This document shows positions 1 through 7,800 of a DNA stretch of 14,348 nucleotides, piece after piece. The translations under genes were made by a program, and so were the position numbers. The DNA is from Methylococcaceae bacterium. Its GTDB lineage: Bacteria > Pseudomonadota > Gammaproteobacteria > Methylococcales > Methylomonadaceae. The stretch is taken from contig CANNLO010000088.1 in NCBI GenBank assembly GCA_947505055.1, positions 1 through 14,348 on the forward strand, given 5' to 3'. Position 1 is the stretch's first letter, and each line of letters starts with the position of its first letter. The notes under the pieces are model-generated. The model had not been told where the DNA came from. It saw only the letters and a program-made list of their open reading frames with translations, and did not search any database.

Positions 1-2
1 CT

Positions 3-449
3 AGTACGGAAGGTCAAGAATATGATAATTATTATGAATTGGTTACCGTACCCGGCAATATAATTGTTAGTCTTTTTAGTGGCACAGCCACCACTAAACC
101 CGTTAATGGCGGTTTGTGGACAATTAAGTCCACAGCTTTGGACCCTTTAAATGATACAAATCCTAATTATGTTCTATTGAAGGATGTCTGTAATACTGCT
201 CTTAATACAACGCTTTCTGAACCTAAAGATTTCGTTCCCAATAATCTTAAGTCAAAAATTTCATTTCAAAACGCTAAATCTAAAAACGTAGGCAAAATAT
301 CTTTAAGCTGTTCGCTGAAAGCTTATCAATTCACCCAAATGGAAGGTGATCAGTCTTTGATTGCTGACTCCAACGGAATGATTGGTTTGCCAAATTATAA
401 TGAATATGAAAACCAACAACTTATACCTTTGGATTATACATGCCAGTAA
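3..449 (+). CDS. Partial hypothetical protein, C-terminal part, cut by the left window edge
   Basis: I do not recognise this protein. The frame is open from the first complete codon at position 3 to the TAA at 447-449, so the gene almost certainly begins before the window. A TTG at 39 could serve as a start, but codons 3-38 read through with ordinary residues (STEGQEYDNYYE), which argues for a truncated gene rather than a short one. The visible 148 residues are polar, rich in Asn, Ser, Thr and Lys, with three Cys and no obvious transmembrane helix. The alternating hydrophobic and polar runs (IIVSLF, GKISLSCSLKAYQF) suggest beta-strand structure, as in secreted or surface proteins; that is inference only. 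It converges on the phosphatase gene and ends about 90 bases before the hairpin at 541-576. Confidence 0.6.
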   Translation, partial: STEGQEYDNYYELVTVPGNIIVSLFSGTATTKPVNGGLWTIKSTALDPLNDTNPNYVLLKDVCNTALNTTLSEPKDFVPNNLKSKISFQNAKSKNVGKISLSCSLKAYQFTQMEGDQSLIADSNGMIGLPNYNEYENQQLIPLDYTCQ

Positions 450-540
450 ATAGAAACCCAAGTAGCTAACAGGGCTTGCTGATATTGTGTTTTATCACAA
501 GATAAATCCAAGCTCAGTTATTATCAAACCTGGATTTACT

Positions 541-576
541 TTCAAACTCCGATAGCTATAACTATCGGAGTTTGAA
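541..576. terminator. Bidirectional hairpin between convergent genes
   Basis: The arms TTCAAACTCCGATAG (541-555) and CTATCGGAGTTTGAA (562-576) are perfectly complementary over 15 bp, with the loop CTATAA. The hairpin lies between two convergent stop codons (449 on the plus strand, 596 on the minus strand). The A/T-rich ends of the arms supply short A and T runs on both sides, but no long U-tract follows on either strand. A shared transcription terminator or mRNA 3'-end stabiliser is the likely role. Confidence 0.7.
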
Positions 577-595
577 TTTCACTGGTATGGTTACT

Positions 596-1849
596 TCAGT
601 TTTTCTTATAACTCAACACTAACATCGTCAAATCATCCGACTGTTCCGCACCAGCAACAAAAATCTGCACAGCTTCCTCAATATCAGTAACAATATTGCC
701 AACAGCCTGCTCTTGATTCTGATTAATAAACTCCAGCAACCGTTGGTCGCTATATTCCTCCTGCTCGGGATTATTGGCTTCTGTAACTCCATCAGTATAC
801 AAAATCAATATTTCTCCAGGGATCATAAATCGGGTAGCAACCTGGTAATTGGCCATCGGGTTAATGCCGACCAAAATGCCTTTAGGTTGTTCCAAATACA
901 CAAAACCTTTACCTACCTGACCTAACAGCGGTCGATTGTGGCCGCCGTTGACATACTGCAATTCACCATTGCTCAGATTCAGAACACAAATCATCAGGGT
1001 CACGAACATACATTGCGGATTGTCCTGACTCAAGATCACATTCATCGCGCTGATGGTTTGCTGTAAATCCCTGGTTTTCATCATTTCGGTACGCAGCACA
1101 GTGATGGTGCGCACCATGAACAACGCTGCGGGAATGCCTTTTCCGGCTACATCACCTATGGCCACGCATACTCTCTCGTCATCCAAAGGAAAAGCATCGT
1201 ACAAATCGCCGCCCACTTCTTTTGCCGCTTTCATCATTGCAGCGGCTTGCACTCCGGAATGCAAAGGGAAAAAAGGAAGCTGAGGCAACATGCTGATTTG
1301 CAAGTCCTGTGCGATGCGGAGTTCTTTATCCAGCAGTTCAAGACGCAAGGTTTTTTCCAGGGATTTCTCCATACTGAGATTGCGTGCCCGGGAACGTTTG
1401 CTGATTTGCTGGAGCATGTTTCTTGCGGCTCCGGGAATCCGCATAAATTCCGACCATAAAACCGTCTCGTGAATACACAACAAGAAACTGTCTTGTGTGG
1501 CACTAACAAAGGAAGTTGGCGGTTGATTATCGACAATAGATACTTCGCCAACAAATTCGCCAGCCAGGATACGAAAGCCTTTGTCAGCTTCATTTTGTTT
1601 GATGTGTGCGCTCAATTGACCAGAAAGTAACACATACAAATAATCATTGTTTTGCCCGGGAGAAAGAAGCTGCTCCTGGCTTTGCAGGTGTTTGTACTCG
1701 CAATTAAGCAGAAAAGGTTCCAGAATTTGATAAGGTAAACCGGCAACAAGCGGAAGGGAAATCAATATGTCCCGATGGACAGGAACAAACCGTTTGGGGT
1801 CTAGTGATTCTGTGGCTGGTAACAATCCTGTGTTATATTCCTGTTCCAT
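596..1849 (-). CDS. RsbU/SpoIIE-type PP2C phosphatase with N-terminal cNMP-binding-like domain
   Basis: Predicted cytoplasmic Mn-dependent serine phosphatase of the partner-switching type, which would dephosphorylate the STAS protein encoded two genes upstream. Residues ~33-150 resemble a cyclic-nucleotide-binding beta-roll (LYVLLSGQLSAHI, then GEFVGEVSIVDNQPPT). Residues ~160-190 form a helical linker ending in the family's ARDIQ-like segment (IAQDLQISMLP). Residues ~195-415 are the PP2C/SpoIIE domain with the metal-ligand motifs in order: GGDLYD (213-218), IGDVAGKG (231-238), GGHNRPLL (302-309), YTDGVTEA (351-358) and QSDDLTML (403-410). All four expected Asp positions are present, so activity is likely. 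In the cNMP region the Arg that normally grips the cyclic phosphate seems absent (PPTS where RxA is usual), so cNMP binding is doubtful. The ATG overlaps the kinase stop by one base (TAATG), which implies translational coupling; no clear Shine-Dalgarno is needed or seen. Confidence 0.9.
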   Translation of the reverse strand: MEQEYNTGLLPATESLDPKRFVPVHRDILISLPLVAGLPYQILEPFLLNCEYKHLQSQEQLLSPGQNNDYLYVLLSGQLSAHIKQNEADKGFRILAGEFVGEVSIVDNQPPTSFVSATQDSFLLCIHETVLWSEFMRIPGAARNMLQQISKRSRARNLSMEKSLEKTLRLELLDKELRIAQDLQISMLPQLPFFPLHSGVQAAAMMKAAKEVGGDLYDAFPLDDERVCVAIGDVAGKGIPAALFMVRTITVLRTEMMKTRDLQQTISAMNVILSQDNPQCMFVTLMICVLNLSNGELQYVNGGHNRPLLGQVGKGFVYLEQPKGILVGINPMANYQVATRFMIPGEILILYTDGVTEANNPEQEEYSDQRLLEFINQNQEQAVGNIVTDIEEAVQIFVAGAEQSDDLTMLVLSYKKN

Positions 1850-2322
1850 TAAGAAATATTTTCAGCAGAGCTCTTGTTTAATACAGATGTTTTGTCAATG
1901 GCTACGCGCATAATATTGAGATTATTAACGTATTGGTATTCCTGGGCATCCGTATAAGAAGTGATCAGATGAATGCCACGCCCATTAATTGATGCGGATT
2001 CGAGGTGTAGTCCTGGAGAAAGGGGCGCCGGATTAAAAGGATCAAAAGGCAAGCCGTCATCGATTATTTCTAGAAACACCTGATCACTACGGTCTTCAAG
2101 TTTAATGACAATATCATGCCGCAAGTCATCATCAAATGCATAGCTTATGATATTAGGCAAGGCTTCGTTCAATACCAGATCCAGTTTGAAAACAGTTGGT
2201 TCTGCCAGTTGGTAACGCTGGGCCATATGCTCAAGCCACACTGAAACACTCATCAAATCTTCAAATTGATTACTAATACTTAATGAAGTCGAAAAATCGC
2301 TGCTTGAGGATGATGTAGACAT
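1849..2322 (-). CDS. RsbW/SpoIIAB-like anti-sigma factor, serine kinase (GHKL ATPase)
   Basis: A 157-residue HATPase_c protein of the RsbW/SpoIIAB family. Members of this family bind a target (classically a sigma factor) and phosphorylate the STAS antagonist on serine. The N-box reads LDLVLNEALPNII, with Glu53 and Asn57 for Mg-ATP. The G1 box is IIDDGLPFDP (~86-95) and the G2 box is NGRGIHLI (~113-120). The first ~12 residues are a Ser-rich tail (MSTSSSSSDF) outside the fold, and the last ~12 are also polar. It lies 27 bases after the STAS gene and overlaps the phosphatase gene by one base, so the three form one operon. The upstream GGAT is a weak ribosome site about 8 bases from ATG. The binding partner is unknown because no sigma factor, anti-sigma target or histidine kinase adjoins the operon. 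Confidence 0.88.
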   Translation of the reverse strand: MSTSSSSSDFSTSLSISNQFEDLMSVSVWLEHMAQRYQLAEPTVFKLDLVLNEALPNIISYAFDDDLRHDIVIKLEDRSDQVFLEIIDDGLPFDPFNPAPLSPGLHLESASINGRGIHLITSYTDAQEYQYVNNLNIMRVAIDKTSVLNKSSAENIS

Positions 2323-2349
2323 GATCTTGATCCGAGAGGGATTGGACGT

Positions 2350-2703
2350 TTATTCTTCCTGCTGCTTGATCAAGGCATCTATAGCCAGATCAAGATCATG
2401 ATGAATCTGAATCAAACTGGAAACACCTGAGGTTTCCAATACATCCAGCACATTGGGCTGTGGGTTAAAAAGCACCATGGACCCGCCCCGACTGGCTAAA
2501 GCCTTGGCAGAAAAGATCAGAGTACGCATTCCCAAGGAAGCCAGAAAACTAACATCTGACATATCGACCAAAATAAAGGCTTTTTTGGTGGCAGTGAGTG
2601 CGGTAAATTTTAAATCAATGGCTTGAGCGCCCAACACATCCATTCGTCCGGATAGATAGACTCTAAAAATACCATTTTCTATGGTTTCGTGCGTTATTTC
2701 CAT
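2350..2703 (-). CDS. STAS-domain anti-sigma factor antagonist (RsbV/SpoIIAA-like)
   Basis: A single-domain STAS protein of 117 residues, the usual length for RsbV/SpoIIAA. The diagnostic segment is DMSDVSFLASLGMRTL (~47-62). Ser56 aligns with the serine that the partner kinase phosphorylates and the PP2C phosphatase restores (classical pattern DxSxxxSxG). When unphosphorylated it would bind the RsbW-like kinase and free its target. It is the first gene of the leftward operon, ahead of the kinase and phosphatase. A weak AAGAAG ribosome site lies about 8 bases before ATG. A good -10 hexamer (TATAAT at 2734-2729) sits about 25 bases upstream of the start codon. Confidence 0.9.
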   Translation of the reverse strand: MEITHETIENGIFRVYLSGRMDVLGAQAIDLKFTALTATKKAFILVDMSDVSFLASLGMRTLIFSAKALASRGGSMVLFNPQPNVLDVLETSGVSSLIQIHHDLDLAIDALIKQQEE

Positions 2704-2728
2704 GATTTCGCTTCTTTTTATTGTATAG

Positions 2729-2734
2729 ATTATA
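2729..2734 (-). promoter_or_regulatory. Candidate -10 box for the STAS-kinase-phosphatase operon
   Basis: Read on the minus strand this is a perfect TATAAT, placed so that transcription would start about 20 bases before the STAS ATG. The -35 region at 17-bp spacing (AATTCA, 2757-2752) is poor, so an activator or another sigma factor may be involved. It is one consensus hexamer in AT-rich DNA, so this is tentative. Confidence 0.35.
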
Positions 2735-2861
2735 GTTGCAACTGATTAGCCTGAATTCTTATAACAGTAGGGTTTACCTAAAACATTTTAGTTTATTCTG
2801 AACATTAAGCAACACGTATATTGCCTCACCCGCTTTTATTTTGAATAAGCAAACTTATAAA

Positions 2862-2879
2862 GTGACGGTTATGTGACTT
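2862..2879 (-). promoter_or_regulatory. Pho-box-like direct repeat (possible PhoB site)
   Basis: On the minus strand this reads AAGTCAC-ATAA-CCGTCAC: two GTCAC cores exactly 11 bases apart with an AT-rich 4-base spacer. The E. coli Pho box has the same layout, two CTGTCAT-like 7-mers at an 11-base period. The first half matches weakly and the second better. It lies in the control region of a Na/Pi-family transporter but is oriented toward the STAS operon. Confidence 0.3.
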
Positions 2880-2921
2880 GCAGAATATTTTAAATATTTA
2901 ACTCCATTTTTTTATATTTTT

Positions 2922-2933
2922 CAGTTATAACTG
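2922..2933. promoter_or_regulatory. Perfect 12-bp palindrome, possible operator
   Basis: CAGTTATAACTG is an exact inverted repeat with no spacer, located about 50 bases upstream of the rightward -10 box at 2983. Position and symmetry suit a dimeric regulator, but AT-rich DNA gives such palindromes by chance and I do not recognise the site. Confidence 0.2.
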
Positions 2934-2982
2934 TTTAATTACTTTACGAACAGATGAATCATACGTTTATAGAGTAGCGCTG

Positions 2983-2988
2983 TATAAT
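2983..2988 (+). promoter_or_regulatory. Candidate -10 box for the Na/Pi-family transporter gene
   Basis: A perfect TATAAT preceded directly by TG, with a predicted start near 2995, about 60 bases before the ATG at 3056. No good -35 hexamer lies 16-18 bases upstream, so initiation may depend on an activator. Confidence 0.35.
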
Positions 2989-3055
2989 TTATAGAATCTG
3001 GTCATAAACAATCCTAAATGACAAACCATGTCTAAAACTACGATAAGATTTTAAT

Positions 3056-4657
3056 ATGAATCAAACTACACTGACTTTAGCTGGACTCGGTCTTTTTTTT
3101 ACTGGCTTACATCATCTTGCCGCCAGCATGCAAGTCCTTTCAGCTGGCAAAATGAGGGGTTTTTTATCAAAAATCACTGCGAACCCCCTTAGCTGCGCTA
3201 GTACCGGTAGCTTGCTTGGAATAATTACCCAAAGTTCAACCGCTTCAGTATATGTTTGCATGGGGCTTTTAAACTCCGGGGCTTTAGCCTTTAACTGCGT
3301 GGTTTTATTGGTCTGTTGGTCTAGCGTTGGAACATCCCTGCTGGTGTTTCTCGCAGCCGTCGATGTTCAGATTGCCGGTATTTATGTAATGGGATTTGTG
3401 GGGATAGCTCACTTATTTAATGCAGTGGACAATATTGGAAGCAAACACATAATTGCTTTTTTGTTTTCATTCGGCATACTTTTGCTGGGACTAGGCATGA
3501 TAAAAGAAGCGGGTATTGGACTTAGCGAATCGGAATCGGTAAAGGCCTTTATAGGGTTTGCCTCTGAAGCCAGTGCCATTGGTTTTGCAATTGGCATTAT
3601 AGTCGCTTTGGTCACACGCTCCTCGGCAAGTGTCTCCATGCTTGCGATTACCTTAACTATTTCGGGAATTCTCCCGTTTCATGACGCAGTGGCAATTGTT
3701 TTTGGAGCCAGCGCCGGCTCAGGACTTAGCGTTGTTCTTGCCACCTCCCGAATGCATGGAAAGATACGACAACTGGCCATATATCAAAGTCTGGTAAAAC
3801 TTCTTGGGGTAACTGTGCTCTTACCTCTTTTCTGGCTGGATCAAGATTGGATAAAAACCACTCTTTTTCCTTTTTATAATGATTTTTCAGTTGGAACCTT
3901 GATTGCGTTAATCTATCTTTCACTTCAACTGACCGGGGCAATCACTGCCTCATTGATACAAAACCAGTTACTGTCTTTATTGGATTGGTTATGTCCACCA
4001 ATCCTGGATGAAAAGTTGTTCACGCCTCTATATATTTATCCTGAAGCTTCAGCGGATGCGGACATGGCAATAATTCTTGCAACTAAGGAGCAAGATAGAC
4101 TTTTGGTAGCCCTTCCAGAATATCTTGAAACTATACGACTTGAAACAGAATCTACTATAGCCAAAATCCCAATAGATATCCGGCATTCCGCAGCCTGTCA
4201 TTTGGGTAATAAAATCAGATCATTTATGGAAGAAACAGCGCTTCATAATGAATCAGAAACAGAAATTGAGCGAATTTTTGCACTTCAAAGCCTTAATGAA
4301 GCAATTATGTCCTTACAAAATTCACTCGCCAGTTTTGTCGAAACACTACAAGCCACAAAAAATCCAGACTCCGGTTGGACTGCTTCAATGACTGAAGGCC
4401 TACATCTTGTATTATTCATGTTAGCTGAAGCACTAACAAAGGATGGGAATGAGGACCGAGAACTGTTACTTACTCTCACCTCAGACCGAAGCAAACTGAT
4501 GGACAAAATTCGCGATTCAATGCTTTCAGAAAAATCCGGAGATCTGGCGGAGAGAAAGGCGTTATTTGTAAGCACAGGTATTTTTGAGCGCATTATCTGG
4601 CTAGTCAGGCAAATAGCCCTGTCAAAATCATCCTTAAATACTGTTACAAGCAATTAA
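3056..4657 (+). CDS. Na/Pi cotransporter family protein with PhoU-like C-terminal domain
   Basis: Inner-membrane protein of the NptA/YjbB (SLC34-like) family, normally sodium-phosphate symport or phosphate export. Residues 1-~325 carry two inverted membrane repeats and ~345-530 a helical PhoU-like cytoplasmic domain; 533 aa is a usual length for the fused form. The first repeat keeps the signature TQSSTAS (58-64). In the second the Gln is replaced, giving TRSSAS (187-192). The GANIGTT-like loops that follow the QSS motifs in typical members read WSSVGTS (88-94) and GASAGSG (217-223) here. The fold is therefore clear but the substrate or coupling ion may differ. The weak site GATAAG precedes ATG. 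The upstream region contains a Pho-box-like repeat, which would fit phosphate control. The gene stands alone and is convergent with the channel gene. Confidence 0.85.
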   Translation: MNQTTLTLAGLGLFFTGLHHLAASMQVLSAGKMRGFLSKITANPLSCASTGSLLGIITQSSTASVYVCMGLLNSGALAFNCVVLLVCWSSVGTSLLVFLAAVDVQIAGIYVMGFVGIAHLFNAVDNIGSKHIIAFLFSFGILLLGLGMIKEAGIGLSESESVKAFIGFASEASAIGFAIGIIVALVTRSSASVSMLAITLTISGILPFHDAVAIVFGASAGSGLSVVLATSRMHGKIRQLAIYQSLVKLLGVTVLLPLFWLDQDWIKTTLFPFYNDFSVGTLIALIYLSLQLTGAITASLIQNQLLSLLDWLCPPILDEKLFTPLYIYPEASADADMAIILATKEQDRLLVALPEYLETIRLETESTIAKIPIDIRHSAACHLGNKIRSFMEETALHNESETEIERIFALQSLNEAIMSLQNSLASFVETLQATKNPDSGWTASMTEGLHLVLFMLAEALTKDGNEDRELLLTLTSDRSKLMDKIRDSMLSEKSGDLAERKALFVSTGIFERIIWLVRQIALSKSSLNTVTSN

Positions 4658-4685
4658 GCTTCTAAGTAGACTTCAATTCCACTTG

Positions 4686-4708
4686 GTTAATAATTTCTTA
4701 TTATTAAC
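4686..4708. terminator. AT-rich hairpin between convergent transporter and channel genes
   Basis: GTTAATAA (4686-4693) and TTATTAAC (4701-4708) pair perfectly around a 7-base loop, 29 bases after the transporter stop, with GTTTTT about 6 bases further on. The 154-base gap (4658-4811) shows nothing else. The stem has only one G:C pair, so terminator function is tentative. Confidence 0.3.
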
Positions 4709-4811
4709 AGAGGCGTTTTTCGACGTGTACAAAAATCACAACAACTAGCGAATATTTACGACTGACTTTGTTATTTTTAGTTACCTCGTTTCTGAGCATT
4801 ACACTTAGCTG

Positions 4812-7800
4812 TTAAACACCAAATGTCCCCTGCTCCAACACCACCGATCTAACATGAATATCTCTCTGCGGACGTGGAATTTCAATATTATGCTCATGGA
4901 GTGCTTTCTCCATCCTGAGATGTAAATCATGCGTAACAGGCAGACGATTTGACAATTCACTAACAAAAATATTAATCGAAAAATTCAAGGCACTTTCACC
5001 GAAACCGACTAGAATCACACTCGGCTCAGGATCGGCAAGTACCAACGGTGTTGAATTTACTGTATCCATCAGGACTTTATGCGCTAACTCGACATCCGAG
5101 CCGTAAGCGATGCCAACAGGAATCACTACGCGGGTTATAGGATCACTTAAGGTCCAGTTGACCAATTGACTGGTAATGAATGTTTTATTGGGCACTACCA
5201 CTTCTTTTTTATCCCAATCTATTAATGTCGTGGCGCGCATGTGAATTCGACTGACTTTACCGGTGATACTGCCGATAGTTACGGTATCGCCTACCCTGAT
5301 TGGACGTTCAAAAAGCAAAATGATACCCGAAACCATGTTGGCAAAAATTTCCTGCAAACCAAAGCCCAAGCCCACACTGAGCGCCGCCACCAACCATTGT
5401 ACCTGAGACCAACTGCCTCCCAACTCGTTTGCAACACTGATAAAACCTATCGAAAATAAAACATATTTGGCTAACTGATTAACTGCATACCGACCACCGG
5501 CTTCTATGGATAACCGCCTGAACACTAGTAACTCCATCAGGCCCGAAAAATTGCGCACCGAGACCACCGCAATAAAAACATACAAGCCGGCCAATAAAAA
5601 ATTAGTCATGGTTATCGGCTGCATGCTTTCCTGATTATCAATATTAACCAGATGCTTCCACAGCACAATATGATCGAGAAATGAAAAGGCTGGCAAAATA
5701 TTTTTCCAGGTCGCCCAAAACCCGATAACCAAGGTAAAACCAATAAAAAGATTGAGTAGCTTTATGGTTTGCGCGTTTATTTTAGGTATATCAATTTGCT
5801 GTTCATCAAGGGGTAACGCGGGATCTTCAGAACCTGCCAAATGTTTTTCGGAAATCTCAGCCAATTTAAGCTTTTGTAAGGCATTGCTCATTGCCAGTTG
5901 CCGATTAACCAGTGTTAACCAGCGAAATACAAGCTCATGCAAAATAATGATCGAAAAAATCAGTCGCAAAGTAATGACCAGTTTTTGCTGCAACTCTAAA
6001 GCACTTAAATAATAACCAGCAACAGCGAACCCTATTATCACCAAGGGTATGGTGATGGCTGAAAAATACCAGACATAGCGAAGTCTGGATAACCAGCCAA
6101 CAGAGTCCTTATGGATATAACTTTTCAATAAGCCACTGGAGGGTTTCAAAACCCGCACCGCAAACAATGCCATTGCCAACATCATTGTAATGAGCGCTAA
6201 ACGGCCAAGACTATCGCTGTGTGCCGAAAACTTTGAGGCACTTGTTGCGCTAATAATAAAAATGCAAGGTATGACAATAAAACGTATCCACTCAATCTGC
6301 TTACGCAACAAATTGACAGAAGTCTTTTGCCATTGAAAATGTTTACGCGCCAAACCATTCAGAGCAAACATACGATAAAAAAACTGCAGGAAGAAAAGCG
6401 GTGGTGCTGCGCCTTGCAAACCTTGCCCCATCGCCTTGGTAAAGTCTGCAATCTGGTTGCCATCACTCAAAAACCAGCCCACATAGTAAAACAATAACGG
6501 CAACGGTAATACCAGCAACAAATTGTAGGTAAGTGCTTTTATAGTGAAATAAAAATTATCCGTTTTACCGAATATCGCTGCTAACTGTTGTTTTGCCCAG
6601 GTTCTAATCAGTTGCAAAGCAATCAAACCAACCAAAGCAATTAAAGTTAAAAACAAGTGATTAAACAACGACTTGATCACATCCTTTAGCACATCGATCC
6701 AGTTAAATGGAGACAATAGCCATTGGGTAGAATGATACAAATCGGCTATATAATTCAAATTAATCGGCTCAGAACTGGGCACCCACAATAATCGTTCGTC
6801 GAGATAAATGGCAAATTTAACAGACTGATCACTCATATGTTGTTTTGCGAAATCAAGGTCACCCAAGCTACGAAGATAAGTCGTGTAAGCGACGGACAAT
6901 TTATTCAATAATTCTTTCTGATTATTAAGCAACACCCTTAATTCAGCCTGTATCATCATTCGCTGCTCTAAAGGCAAAGATTGATCAACCTGATTCATCA
7001 ATTTTTTTAGATCTGCATCCACATCAACGAGTTGTTTTAACTGATCTTCAATCTTAAATTCGGCCAGACTTATAACCGCCGTTTCTTCCTGTATGGCCTG
7101 GGACTGTTCCTTAAAGTCATCCTGATTTGATAAATTACGTCGTTCTTCACGGAGAATTTTGCCCAATGCCGGACTTAAACTGGCGAGACTGATTTTTTTA
7201 TCAGCACTTTTGAAATCGCTTTCAATTTTAGTGGTTTGGGCGTCATCACTTGCTTTTTGCTCGCTGTTTTGTTCTATTTTGGTCGTTATGTCTTGTAAAT
7301 CACGACTGTACTGAATATTCTCTCTCGTACTTTGCTGGATCAGTAAATGTTTACCAAAAATCGCTTTTTCTGCCTGACTTAGCGCATCCTGCATTTGCTT
7401 GGCTTCTTGCTGTCTCAGGTCAGAAATAAAATTTTCGATAGTCGCTACAACTGGATTTAATGCCGCTTTCTGACTATCTAATAACTGAAATTGAGCCTTC
7501 AGTAAATCGACCCTGGCCGGATTGCTTATTGCCTCAGCATCAAGCATTTTTATCTCAGCAGCACGTGAGGTAATCAAGGTTTTCAACTGCATCTGTCTGG
7601 CTTCTACTTCCAGTTTTACTTCAGCTTTGCTTATAGGAACTCCCAATTTCTTTTGAGCAGCCTCAATCTCCTGTTGTGCGACTAACATTTCTTCACGAAT
7701 CTGTTGCGGCCGACTATTTTGCAAGGTCAACTCAGCTTCTACTTTATTTATTTGTTCATCCAGGGTGCTAATTTTCCCTTTTTCAAGAATAAGCCGTTGT

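Larger units (their letters stand above)
2704..3055. other. Divergent intergenic control region (352 bases)
   Basis: This very AT-rich region separates the leftward partner-switching operon from the rightward transporter gene. I see no plausible coding frame. It holds a -10 box on each strand, a Pho-box-like repeat (2862-2879), a near-palindrome AATATTTTAAATATT (2884-2898) and a perfect palindrome CAGTTATAACTG (2922-2933). The last three sit in the middle, where a regulator could act on either gene. Confidence 0.6.

Noticed and set aside
1234..1593. A 119-codon frame overlapping the phosphatase gene on the same strand in another frame
   Set aside because: The phosphatase frame carries all domain motifs; this alternative frame begins within it, has low-complexity Cys-rich content and no start signal.
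4285..4653. A 122-codon minus-strand frame inside the transporter gene
   Set aside because: It is antisense to the PhoU-like domain of the Na/Pi-family gene, which has convincing coding features; the antisense peptide shows none.
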